Below, piece by piece: positions 11,584-21,150 of a stretch of DNA of 64,000 nucleotides (within the stretch, counting starts at the first letter, position 1; every line of letters begins with the position of its first letter). Below the pieces are notes generated by a model. That model did not search any database. It was not told where the DNA came from and saw nothing but the letters and a program-made list of their open reading frames with translations. A program made the translations under genes and the position numbers. Origin of the DNA: Enchytraeus crypticus (lineage: Eukaryota; Annelida; Clitellata; Enchytraeida; Enchytraeidae); assembly GCA_905160935.1 (NCBI GenBank), contig CAJHZI010000294.1, forward strand, positions 616,001-680,000, in the 5' to 3' direction.

Positions 11584-12079
11584 CTAAATATCAAAAATGT
11601 TACAAACGTTCACATTTATATGTCATCTGTGGACATAAGTTCTTATAAGCTTCCAAAGGCAGGTCCATACCGTCGTTTCATACATTTCGCATAATCCGCT
11701 GTGAGGTACAATGTTATTATACTGCGAAAGTTATTGCTGAGAGCCCAGCAATAAGCCTATATGCTTAATGCTGACACCAAACATGCAAAAATGAATCACT
11801 CAAGGAGATGAAGACCTCTATACGTTGAGTCTGGACCAATAAGCTTTCAAAGTACGGCATAAGCCGTCATCCATCTCAAGTCCTGGTCCTGATATTACAT
11901 ACCTCTCGTCACAGAAAATGACTTATAGTGCCACAGTAAAATAAGCGCTTTAAAGAAGAATATGAGCGCTGCTTGAATTTCAGCACCATATTTTGAAAAT
12001 TCAGATCAACAATTCAAATTCATTTTAAATGTCTATAGATCAGTCATACATGTCCTTGTGAAGGATGCATATTTGCGGA

Positions 12080-12821
12080 TGATTAGGTTTGATTGGTAGT
12101 AGCGAAGTGGATTTACAGAAAATTGTGGATGACCTAAACTTTACTGCATTAAAGTATACAATAGAATTTAACACCAAAGTGACAAGAGTGTCTAGAAAAG
12201 TGGACGACTAAATGTAGAAATAGACGGTACGAAGTTAAAACAGGTAAAGAGTTTCAGATATTTAGGTCACACATTAGCAGAAGATGTGAAACGCGGAACA
12301 AAAAGAAAATATGGTATTGTTCGGGCAAAAGAAACCTTCAGTAAGAGGACAGAATTGACAACAGAGAGTTCGAAGAAATCCACGAAGATAAAGATTGTTG
12401 GGACGTCAGTGTGGCCCACGCTACTACACAAGTGCATAACATGGACATTAAGAAAGGATGATAATTGAAAATTGGAAGCATTCGAAATATGGTTATGGAA
12501 GAGAATTGAGGATATTAATGGACTGACAGATTTACGAACAAAGAAGTGCTAGATACCGTTGGCAGAAATAGACAATTGATAGATATCATAAGGATTAGAA
12601 AGAAGAATTGGATGGGTCCTGCACTGAGATGGAATGATTTGCTGAAAGAGGTGATTCAGAGATGAGTGGAAGGAACAAGGTTATAGAAAGACCGAGACTT
12701 GGGATATCGCATGAATTGATAACAAATTCATATGTTGATAACAAGAGAAAATCAGAGAATAGAAATATGTGAAGGAGTTAAATGCCAATGGCCCTGCCAA
12801 TAGGCAGTGCACTAGAGAGAT

Positions 12822-12876
<55 letters not shown>
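12080..12876 (+). mobile_element. LINE L-GA fragment with (GA)n tail
   Basis: Plus-strand degraded RT C-terminal region. Readings such as DLQKIVDDLNFTALKY near 12110, a YLGHT-type motif near 12260 and CITWTLRKDDN at 12436-12468 match the element at 5078-6000. It ends with the GGCAGTGCACTAGAGAGA tail and a (GA)n run at about 12821-12874. Several stops and shifts. Confidence 0.7.
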
Positions 12877-12878
<2 letters not shown>

Positions 12879-13224
12879 TTACAGCTTAATTCAACTAAAT
12901 TTATTGTAAAGTAAATATTTAGCTGAGATTAAATCTATCAATACAACTGACCATACTTACAATTGTCATTAGTTTTAAACGTTTCAAAAGCAAATCCAAT
13001 TTTCTTTATTTTAATATTTATATTTATTTTTTTTAAAATTAAAAAATTAAAAAAGCGCTATAAGGTGTATAAAAAATTGAAAAGTAGACACATGTATCAA
13101 AAATTTACTTACGTGGAATATTTGACGTATGTTTGGCTCCATGGTAGTCTGAAATATGATAACAAATAACTAAAAAATACAAATGAAATATAATGTGATT
13201 TAAAAAAATTAGTTTTAAAATATA

Positions 13225-13592
13225 CTATCTCTTCTCTTCAGTGCGTTGCCAAGTGGCACGTTCAAGGTACATATTCATATTCAAAGTCTGCTTTCTCTCT
13301 CCATAAGAGCACTCCTTAGATCAACAAGTTAATCCCTTCACAAAGTCAATACCTTATTCATACCTTATGTAGCCTATAGCTTGGGAAAATATGGCTTCTG
13401 AGATGGTTTCCCGTGGCCTTCCTCAGTCAGATGGATTAATTACCATTTAATTCTGGAGAAAATATTTCATGGTGAGGTGGGCCCCCTCTTGCAATCCTTA
13501 GCTCCTGCCTTTGTCGCCTTTTACGTACACGCAGCAGTTTGTTTGCGGTTGCACTATTCTGAAGTAATCCAACCGCACCCGAGTACAACATG
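13225..13592 (+). repeat. Interspersed repeat family A, copy 1
   Basis: Starts CTCTTCTCTTCAGTGC, then AAGGTACATATTCATATTC, TTAATCCCTTCACAAAGTCA, CCTTCCTCAGTCAGATGGAT and ends GCACCCGAGTACAACATGG. About 85% like 15345-15705 by eye, with a partial copy at 63505-63650. Non-coding, same strand in all three places. Confidence 0.75.
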
Positions 13593-13937
13593 GTTTAAAT
13601 ATAAACTTCACTCATTTTAATGCACTTCACAACTTTAAGTGCTGATACAAAATGAGAAAACTCTATTTTAACAGATTTCAAAAATATATAGGCCTAAGAC
13701 AAGCTTCAAATTTCAAATTATGTAATGAAAGTATGCAAAATGAATTAATTATTGAACTTAATTAATTGTTAATATTCTCTGGCTAACGTATTAGACTAAC
13801 AATTGCGTTTCTACAGTCACCTTTGCACTGCACTTCGTATAAGCAAGGTTGAGTATGACACTTTAAAATGTCATTCTACTGATTACCCTGTCTCAAACAT
13901 ATAATTTTACTTACATGTTCATGTAGGCCTACATATG

Positions 13938-14633
13938 CAGTGATGGGAAAACTACTTTTCAAAATTATTTTGAAAATGCTAAAATAAAATGCATTTCAAC
14001 AGTATATTTGAAAATACTAAAATAAAATATATCTAAAAGTAGGCTATTTTGAAAATAGAAAATAAAATTGTATTTTGAAAATACCTTTGAAAATACGCTT
14101 ATAAAATACTTTTGCAATAGATTACCACGCCAAAGACGTGGACAAATGGCATTAAAATATGCACACAGTTGGTTCAAATTTAAAAAGAAAATATTTTAAA
14201 ATATTAAAATATTGTTTAGATACTGTTAAGATGTTAACACAAATTACACTTGAAGGCATTCTTTCATAATTTTATATATTAGAAGATGAATGTTATGTAA
14301 TTAAATTACATTAGCAATAGACTCGGTGCCTGCTAAATAATCAAGAGTAAAAACAAGTTCCTACATATATTTTAACTTTCGTTCGTTTTAGATTTTCAGA
14401 TTGGGTAAACAAAATTTAAATTAACTAAATTTCGAACAAACAATTAAGGAAAGGTATTTTGAAAAGTAAGTTTAAAATATCATAATTTAAAGTTTTTTAA
14501 ATATTTTTCTACAGTATTTTAAAAATTCTTTTGAAAATACTTTTTAAAGTACTTAGAAAACAGAAATTAAAATAGTATTTTCTATTTAGAAAATAGTTTT
14601 CTATTTTTCAAAATGCTTTAGTGCCCATCACTG
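13938..14633. mobile_element. hAT-like non-autonomous element (696 bp)
   Basis: Ends are CAGTGATGGGAAAACTAC and a matching inverted end (AGTGCCCATCACTG at 14620-14633). The CAGTG...CACTG ends and ~8-bp flanks (TACATATG left, CATATATG right, imperfect) fit hAT elements. The interior is built from AAAATATTTTGAAAATA-type repeats and has no transposase. Confidence 0.75.
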
Positions 14634-14949
14634 CATATATGAAACATTAGAGCTTAATTATATAGTGATGCTGATATTAATACCAATTTAAGACTATCTC
14701 TATACTTAAAGTTGCTGATATTTTCTCTTAATATATGCAGATTTACTCAAGTGCAATGACATTTTTATACAGTCGAATATATAAATATCTATTTACTGCA
14801 TAGTTTATACAGCACTAAATTTTTTATTTAAAATGAGTAGCATAATAAAAATATATAGTAATTAATATAATTGATTATAACTTAATATAGTAATTAATAT
14901 AATTGATTATAACTTAATATAATTTAGTGCATAGTCGAGAACATACGTA

Positions 14950-15093
14950 CTAGTAGATCCAACAGCGTGAATAATGATTTCCTAAGTGCTGGCAATAAAT
15001 TTTAATGTATAGATGCAAACTGTCAAACAAACTAGCAAACAAGAAATCTAAATATCTCAATAATCCGCCTCCAGAAGTCTTCGTCATTTTCAT
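14950..15093 (-). CDS. Possible short first exon downstream of a TATA/CCAAT promoter
   Basis: A 47-codon minus-strand ORF begins at ATG 15091-15093, about 13-20 bases after TATAAAAG, and starts MKMTKTSGGGLLRYLDF. It has no recognised homology and could equally be a 5' leader. It would lie upstream of the minus-strand gene copy at 8.3-11.6 kb. The call rests mainly on the promoter-like sequence ahead of it. Confidence 0.25.
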   Translation of the reverse strand: MKMTKTSGGGLLRYLDFLFASLFDSLHLYIKIYCQHLGNHYSRCWIY

Positions 15094-15099
15094 GCACTC

Positions 15100-15200
15100 T
15101 GCTTGCTTTTATACAATGGTTTATTAGACCAGATATCGTTACCACTGCTGTGATTGGTTGAACAGAGTCAGCGTATCCAACCAATCAAAACAGCTTGACA
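15100..15200 (-). promoter_or_regulatory. CCAAT/TATA core promoter candidate (minus strand)
   Basis: Read on the minus strand: GATTGGTTGG, then about 20 bases on CAACCAATCA, then a TATAAAAG box (complement of CTTTTATA near 15106-15114). Two opposed CCAAT boxes followed by a TATA box 40-50 bases later is a classical metazoan promoter layout. Confidence 0.5.
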
Positions 15201-15344
15201 AATTATGCCTCTTCAATATTCTAGCGTCACAATCCAAATCTCATAGCTATTTATGTTAATGTGACATCAGTGTGATGTGTCCAGTGAAATGTTGCTGAAA
15301 TTTTAAGTTTTATCTTACTTATATTATATTAGAATATAGGCCTA

Positions 15345-15705
15345 CAATCTCTCTTCTCTTCAGTGCACTGCATAGTGGCAGGTTCAAGGTACATATTCAC
15401 AGTCAAAGTCTGCTTTCTCGCTCCATAAGAGCACTAATTAGATCAACAAGTTAATCCCTTCACAAAGTCAATGCCTTATTCAAACCTTATGTAGCGTATA
15501 GCTTGGGAAAAATGGGGCTTCTGAGATGGTTCCACGTTGCCTTCCTCAGTTAGATGGATTAATTACCATTTAATCCTGGGGGGAAAATATTTAATGGTTA
15601 GGTGGGTCCCCTCTTGCCATCCTCAACTCCTACCTTAGTCGCCTCTTACGTACGCGCGGCAGATTGTTGACATATTCTGCAGTTCTTCCCAGAGCACAAC
15701 ACGTG
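15345..15705 (+). repeat. Interspersed repeat family A, copy 2
   Basis: Full-length match to 13225-13592 (TTCAGTGCACTGCATAGTGG at the start; TCGCCTCTTACGTACGCGC near the end). The AAGTGGCAGGTTCAAGGTAC core near the start may be a degenerate pol III B box. Confidence 0.75.
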
Positions 15706-16079
15706 GAATATTATATTATAATTATATTATAATTATAGCTTCTGCAACTAGCTCATGTTCTTCTTTTTTTTGTTTTTCATGTTCAACTGCACCAGTATAC
15801 AAACCTGACACTGGTGCAGCAAAACTGCGGAAAACGATACATTTCCATGAATGCATATATAAAATATTTGAATAATAATATTTGATTCAATTTTTTAAAT
15901 TCATTAATTGATTTCTGTTGGTTTGTCAGACACACTACAGATGCTTAAACGCCTTTGATACGATCAGCATCATTCCACCCCTCCATTCAAGCATTTTACT
16001 GTTCGTATAGACTTTGTGACTTGGTCACAAATAATATCAATTATCAAACAATATTTGTCGGAATGTCACACAGATAGAA

Positions 16080-16210
16080 AGTCACTCTGTCTGTGTGTCT
16101 GTCTATCTATCTATATGTCCGTCCGTCAGTTCGTCCCTCCATCCATCCGTCTCTCCATCCGCCCGCCTGCTCACCCATCCAACTTCCATCCATCCATCAA
16201 TTTCTCTTTC
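16080..16210 (+). repeat. Pyrimidine-rich simple repeat
   Basis: CTGTCTATCTATC, GTCCGTCCGTC and CCATCCATC tetranucleotide runs. Overlapping open frames through it are low-complexity artefacts. From 15710 to 16080 I see nothing. Confidence 0.6.
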
Positions 16211-16774
16211 TATCCACCTTACTATATACTTACCTATTGAGAGTAGAGTGGGCGAGAGAGACAGAGAGAGAGAGACAGAGTTGATAACAAGAACAAAGAA
16301 AAGCATTTTAGCAGAGAAAGCCATTATGCACTACCCTACAAGCTATAGGTTTATTTACTTTTGAAACCTCTAGTGAACTGCTAAAAGCTTGTAAAATTAT
16401 AATTATCCATCAACTTTTATGGCCCTGAACGTGACGATGGCTTGAGTTGATATCCGTAACTTAAGCCAACGATGAAAGCTAGAAAGTGACACCCATTGAT
16501 GGAAGTTTGAATTGTAGTAAACCCCTACCCCACGCCAAGTAATCCTACCCCTTAAAAGAATTCAATTCATTTAGTTTCTAGCAATTCTTGACAATTTATT
16601 ATTGAAAATTATTATCCGCTCTTTTAGTTCACATACATAATCATGGCATAAAACTACCATGGCACATAGGAATCATCAAATATTCACTATTGTTATCATT
16701 AAATATTCAAACAATCTAATATTCATAATTTTTGGTCTTCTATTCTATTTTCTATTTCCTATTTTTATTTGTCC

Positions 16775-16852
16775 GGAACCAGTAGCGATGTCGGTAAAAT
16801 ATTCGATCAGTGCGGGGATTTCGAGTGAGGAACTGACGTTAACATTAGATTT
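16775..16852 (+). mobile_element. SINE family D, partial copy 2
   Basis: CCAGTAGCGATGTCGGTAAA, ATATTCGATCAGTGCGGGG and GAGGAACTGACGTTAACA match the ends of the copy at 3135-3255 with the middle deleted. Confidence 0.55.
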
Positions 16853-16934
16853 TTACCTGCTTTTTTCCTTATTATCTTATCATTGTTTTTTCTTTTCCTA
16901 CATTGTTCCTTACATTCAATTATTTTAAATCAGA

Positions 16935-17225
16935 GCAGAGTTGCAAGTTTCAGACGATGGACATGATTTTAAACCGGGTCTCAATAGCGCCATGGTTAAG
17001 GGTGCAGATAACGTCATGAAGTTTGAAATGACAGACCTTGAGGTGAATCGAACTCTCTTGGGTTCGATTCCCAGCCGCGCTGATCTGAGAGTAAAATCTC
17101 GGACATTCACTAGACTGGCTACACGGAAAATGGACTAAATTGCCTAACGGATATAACATGTGGTATTAAAAGTGATAGATATCAACATAGTTGATCACTT
17201 CACTATAATGTGTGTTGGGTGTTGA
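16935..17225 (+). mobile_element. tRNA-derived SINE, family E, copy 1
   Basis: Contains ATAGCGCCATGGTTAAGGGT (A-box-like region), GGGTTCGATTCCC (B box, about 17059-17071), then GCTGATCTGAGAGTAAAATC and a unique 3' body ending AACATAGTTGATC. The copy at 52375-52605 shares all of these blocks, so this is a SINE and not a working tRNA gene. Confidence 0.7.
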
Positions 17226-17837
17226 ATCGTCTTGATCAAAATAGATTTTGGACAATTTTGTACATAGTCTAAGACACCTGCAAAAATCAATAAATTTTGT
17301 TTAATTAAATATGGATTAATATCGATAATTCATTGCATTTTTCTGTAGTGTGCTAAAACTCTCAAAACTTACCTTTTATTTATTTTATATTGTATTTATA
17401 TAATCTTTATTTTCACCAAAGTCATGACAGTAAACAAAAGCGGAAACAGACAAACAAACAAGTATCAACTACATAGACAATATAAAGACATTCCTTTTGA
17501 TCACAAATAGAACTCAATATTTACTTTAAGTAAATATTTAAACTAATATATACTTTAGTTACATATTAGAGGCTTAGTACTTTTGTTAAATAGTTTTTCT
17601 CTTCGGTTTAATATTGTAACTAATTCATAAATTGGAAAATATTTAAGAAATTGCATCGTTTGTTATAAACCAGAATTATAATTCATTTATTCTTATTTTG
17701 ACCAGTGGCCAATAATGATAATGCTAACAAATTCTACCTTATTAGTTCAATCCTTAATGTTTACCACAGGAATGGGAGTCTTTTGATATTACGTCAGGAT
17801 TGATAATTTTTACAATTATTAGTTAATGTGTGTAGCA

Positions 17838-17843
17838 TATATG
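17838..17843. repeat. Polinton target-site duplication, left
   Basis: TATATG directly before the element end AGTAGTATC. The same six bases follow the right end at 34548-34553. Six bp is the known target duplication size of Polintons. Confidence 0.85.
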
Positions 17844-18032
17844 AGTAGTATCTAATCCGGGATTACACTACCACCTGGTACTTCTGGAGCGACACCCCTT
17901 TTTATAGCGATTTATTTACTATTTTTGTCTCGCTCTCTCCCCGTTCGCTCGCCAAAAATACTAAATAAAACTCTATAAAAAATCGCTCCAGAAAGTACCA
18001 TGTAGTAGTGTAATCCCGGATTAGATACTACT
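17844..18032. repeat. 189-bp palindromic terminal unit, left
   Basis: The unit starts AGTAGTATCTAATCCGGGAT and ends with the inverse (ATCCCGGATTAGATACTACT). The arms stay complementary almost to the centre (TCTGGAGCGA against TCGCTCCAGA; ATTTTTG against CAAAAAT), broken by a few mismatches and a CACCCC bulge. A single strand could fold into one long hairpin. Confidence 0.85.
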
Positions 18033-18098
18033 AATAATAATATTTATTATTTATATTGTATCGAAACTATAGCAACATCTATTTATAATATCAACCCT

Positions 18099-18336
18099 CT
18101 AGAATACAATAGGTCTAATATGGATACCATCATCCATTACAACTCCTTTTGTATATAAAGGAGATAACCCTACTTTATTCTGTTCATATGTTTTCATCTC
18201 TTTCTTATCAAACCGAAACCCCTTATTAACACCATTAATAATCTCACTATTAAACAAGCATTGTATATATTTATCTTTATTTATAATACTACTATTATAA
18301 GTACGATTCTTCTGTATATCTTTTGATGATGCTTTT
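18099..18336 (-). pseudogene. Duplicated polB 3' end inside the left TIR
   Basis: Encodes NKDKYIQCLFNSEIINGV and GVVMDDGIHIRP, the C-terminal tail of the element's own polymerase, differing at a few residues. Upstream of 18336 the reading continues into unrelated sequence (to 18455). It is a by-product of the terminal repeat including the polB end, not a gene. Confidence 0.85.
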
Positions 18337-18769
18337 ATATTTATAGATATTCTCTTTTGCATATTAATCAATAAAATGATTGCAGACACTATATTTAGCC
18401 ACACTGCAGACTGTGATATTTCGCTTATGGCATACAGAAGACTCAACATAGTCAAAGTATATTGTCAAGGGACACTGACATTCTACTTATTACAGAAAAA
18501 GATTCCGATATAGAATTCGAAATATGAGTACTAATTCATTAGCTGAAAGTCCTACTGATAAATTTACACTTACTGTAGATGAAAGAAATAATAACAAATA
18601 TCCTCTAATTGAAGGTCATAAAATAGCTAAAACCTTTAAAATGCTTAACTAAAACCTATAAAGTAAAATATAGCTCTTTTACAATGGTGTTTTACTGTCT
18701 TTCAAAATGTGTTAAAATTATTTTGATTTTAATATAGAATGAAACTATGATTACTGCCTCTCTACATTG

Positions 18770-19102
18770 TCACTCAGGTGCTCCGTCACGAAAGTTTGCA
18801 GTTGCGGACATCATGTTACCTAAATACATATACATCTGAGAACAGAACCGAATTCTCTTATTATTATTTTCCACAGCTTGTCGATCAAGTTCACTGATTT
18901 TTGCGTCTCGTTCATCATTTGAAGAGCAAAGTTCACTGATTTTTGCGTCTCGTTTTTTATTTGCTTCTTCTTGAGCTCGTTGTTCTTCGTTTATTCTTTG
19001 CAGAATAGCCTCCCATATCGGGATATTCTCACAAGGAAATTTTTCCTCCTTCTCATTAAAATAAGTACACTTGTGTGTATGAATATCTTGCACTCCTTCC
19101 AT
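18770..19102 (-). CDS. Small coiled-coil protein, left arm (unknown)
   Basis: 110 aa, starting MEGVQDIHTHKC. The middle is charged and heptad-like with a short tandem repeat (KRDAKISELCSSN, then ERDAKISELDRQ). No family recognised. Fourteen bases before the ATG is a good splice acceptor (TTTTTTTATTACAG), and a strong donor (AAAG|GTAAGTAT) lies at 19305-19306, so the transcript probably has a ~189-nt intron in its 5' UTR. The ORF lies within the ~850-bp segment that interrupts the left terminal repeat, so it may be a late acquisition. Confidence 0.45.
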   Translation of the reverse strand: MEGVQDIHTHKCTYFNEKEEKFPCENIPIWEAILQRINEEQRAQEEANKKRDAKISELCSSNDERDAKISELDRQAVENNNKRIRFCSQMYMYLGNMMSATANFRDGAPE

Positions 19103-19116
19103 ATTTCAGTTTCAGC

Positions 19117-19305
19117 CTGTAATAAAAAAATACGGTCTGAATTATTTTCTTTTATATAATTTCAATTTTTATTAAATATCTTTATACATCTTTGATGGAT
19201 CAGGATTACATCCTGTAAAATCTTTCTTATATTAAAGTCACTTGAACAGATGTGTAATTTACTAACTCAAAACTTTAAAGAAATTTAATATCAAAATATA
19301 CTTAC
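19117..19305 (-). other. Candidate 5'-UTR intron
   Basis: On the minus strand, GTAAGTATATTTTG at the donor side and TTTTTTTATTACAG at the acceptor side, 189 nt. The 31-bp terminal-repeat relic (19187-19217) lies inside it. Confidence 0.45.
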
Positions 19306-19545
19306 CTTTCGTAATGATAAGTCCGATTTCAATCGAGTACAAATGATAAATGCAGAACGTTGCTGAAACTGCGAAGTATCACGAGTATTGTTTATAGCAA
19401 CAACTATGACAACAGTAAACATTCTACGCTTCAGTCATGCGAATCGATACATCCGTAACGATCTTTATGGCAAGTCTGGACAAGTATTCTTTACCAAAAC
19501 AATGTTCAGAATTTTAGCTAGGTCTATATTATACTAAGCCTATAA
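19306..19545. other. Left-arm non-coding or 5' leader sequence
   Basis: Holds the presumed first exon of the gene at 18770-19102 and no convincing ORF. Confidence 0.35.
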
Positions 19546-19878
19546 TTAATATGGATTAATACGAAGTCTATCAAATCGGGTTCTTCGGTCCTCTTCTTTA
19601 CTGTTTCGTTTTTCATCTTCTCTTTCTACGGCTGCTGCTGCGTCTCTTCGTTTTTGTTCTTCCTTGAGAACCTCGATTAAGCACATTAAGCTATCGATTC
19701 CACTTTGAGCTTGCGAAATTTCATCCAAAACTTGTACATTTCTGATATTATTTATAGTCGCTGTAATATTCGGCTCATTAATGTATTTACTATTTCGCAA
19801 ACAATGCCTTAATCTTCGCATTGCTAATCCTATACGTTCACATATTCCATCGAGCTTCTTTCTGCTATTCATAGACAT
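19546..19878 (-). CDS. Small charged coiled-coil protein (unknown)
   Basis: 110 aa, from MSMNSRKKLDGICERIG. The C-terminal half is helical and very charged (KEEQKRRDAAAAVEREDEKR). No motif or family recognised. It lies between the integrase 3' end and the coiled-coil ORF at 18770, on the same strand. It has no TAAATG start context, unlike most genes of the element. Confidence 0.45.
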   Translation of the reverse strand: MSMNSRKKLDGICERIGLAMRRLRHCLRNSKYINEPNITATINNIRNVQVLDEISQAQSGIDSLMCLIEVLKEEQKRRDAAAAVEREDEKRNSKEEDRRTRFDRLRINPY

Positions 19879-19883
19879 TCTCC

Positions 19884-19998
19884 AATTACAGCAAACTGTG
19901 TCAACTTTTACGATAAACTATGTCAAGTTTTCTAAACAAACGAAAAGATAGGTCAAATTTTCAAAACAAACGAAAAACTATGTCAAATTTTCAATACT
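19884..19998. repeat. ~30-bp direct repeats in the left arm
   Basis: About four units of AAACTATGTCAAATTTTC plus (T/A)AAACAAACGA, the first degenerate. They lie between the ORF at 19546-19878 and the integrase and could be protein-binding sites. Confidence 0.6.
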
Positions 19999-20160
19999 TC
20001 ATTGGCTGATATATATATAGAATAGAATGTGATGTAAATAATTTAGCCGGTGACGGTATATGATAGGGCCATGTGTTTCTAATTTATCAATAAGCGTTTA
20101 CATTACATGTACAACTGCACCAGGAAGTTTTTATTTGGCGACTAATCTAATAGTTTTTCT

Positions 20161-21150
20161 CTATATATTTGTCTTATACATATTTGTTACTGGTATCCAC
20201 TCATTAAACTTATCACTATAGCCCATCCATTTAACTAAACCATGTTCAACACCATCTATTATTTTCTTTCGTAACACTTTCTCAATTCTATATATTTCTT
20301 GCTTAGTCTTTTGTAATTCTTGTTCATAAAAACTACCCTCTAATACCTCATCCCTTGTATCTTTTAAAACATAAGTTACAGGCCTTGTTAATTTTACTTC
20401 ATGTATAGCATATACAGCTTCAGACCAATTAGGTAAATATCCTTTCTCGAAGACGCCCTTTATTCGGCTAATTCTTACTTTATCTCCAACTTTAAACTTA
20501 GGTTTCTTAAGTTTTTCTGGTGTAGGCCTAACCATATCTATGCTATCAACTAATTTACTACATTTACCTGGAGTCATACCTGTAGTGCTATGAACAGTAT
20601 TATTATACTCAGTAATTAACCTATTTAGCATATCAACCCAGTTTCTAGTATTTTCAGCTGTAAATCTTTTCCACATCTTTTCCTTTAACGTCCTATTAAA
20701 CCGTTCAACTACACATGATTTATGCTCTCCATAAGTAGAATATCTATTAATGTTATTTTCCTGTAGCCACTGATCCATATTTTTATTATAAAATTCTTTA
20801 CCTTGATCCACCCATATATGCCTAGGTCTCCTACCCGAATCCTTCACTATAGTTTTAAATGCTTCAGTCACTGTTTCACCTTTCTTATCTTTCAAAGGTA
20901 CACTCCATACATATTTTGAATATACGTCAATAACATTTAACATGTATTTATAACCTTTATTCACCTTACTCCATTCCTGCATATCGACTAAATCTGCACC
21001 CCAAATATCATCCACAGCATAAACTTCTACTTTTCTCCTTTCAAACTTCCTTCTAACAGGTTTATGTAATTCTTCAGCCAGTTGCTCAAAGGGGTCAGTT
21101 AAGACCCCTTCTTTAAGTTTTTTGAATTTATACCTAACCCAAATCTTGCT
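20161..21150 (-). CDS. Integrase (retroviral-type DDE, chromodomain), probable frameshift product
   Basis: Catalyses integration into host DNA. In the 284 codons from GTG 21015 the catalytic triad is D8 (GADLVDM), D70 (HIWVDQGKEF) and E104 (VVERFNRTLKEKMW), followed by an SH3-like part (KVGDKVRISRIKGVF) and a chromodomain at about 242-276 (IYRIEKVLRKK; VKWMGYSDKFNEWIPV). The frame is open upstream to a stop at 21151-21153 and adds typical Polinton integrase sequence (DPFEQLAEELHKPVRRKF). No in-frame ATG precedes D8; the first is codon 12. It overlaps the PLA2 ORF in the -1 frame at a slippery site, so translation by -1 frameshifting is likely. Confidence 0.93.
   Translation of the reverse strand, partial: SKIWVRYKFKKLKEGVLTDPFEQLAEELHKPVRRKFERRKVEVYAVDDIWGADLVDMQEWSKVNKGYKYMLNVIDVYSKYVWSVPLKDKKGETVTEAFKTIVKDSGRRPRHIWVDQGKEFYNKNMDQWLQENNINRYSTYGEHKSCVVERFNRTLKEKMWKRFTAENTRNWVDMLNRLITEYNNTVHSTTGMTPGKCSKLVDSIDMVRPTPEKLKKPKFKVGDKVRISRIKGVFEKGYLPNWSEAVYAIHEVKLTRPVTYVLKDTRDEVLEGSFYEQELQKTKQEIYRIEKVLRKKIIDGVEHGLVKWMGYSDKFNEWIPVTNMYKTNI
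21089..21123 (-). promoter_or_regulatory. Candidate -1 ribosomal frameshift signal (PLA2 to integrase)
   Basis: Read on the minus strand: heptamer A AAA AAC (21123-21117) in phase with the PLA2 codons, 6-nt spacer TTAAAG, then a perfect 8-bp stem AAGGGGTC / GACCCCTT with loop TTAACT (21110-21089). The PLA2 stop TAA (21101-21099) lies in the loop. A -1 slip at the heptamer enters the integrase frame. Confidence 0.75.

Larger units (their letters stand above)
17844..18336. repeat. Left terminal inverted repeat of the Polinton
   Basis: Matches the reverse complement of 34068-34547 closely, with a few substitutions and a short insertion near 18290-18300. Because polB runs into the right repeat, the left one carries a dead copy of the last polB codons (18099-18336). 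A further 31-bp piece of the repeat (19187-19217, one mismatch against 34028-34058) is displaced by about 850 bp. The ancestral repeat was therefore at least about 520 bp. Confidence 0.9.

Noticed and set aside
16016-16364. Overlapping ORFs with SIRPSIHPS-like repeats
   Set aside because: Translations of a CATC/CTGT tetranucleotide repeat in several frames.
18524-18652. 42-codon plus-strand ORF in the Polinton left arm (MSTNSLAESPTDKFTL...)
   Set aside because: Short, no motif, no start context shared with the other genes; possibly a relic.
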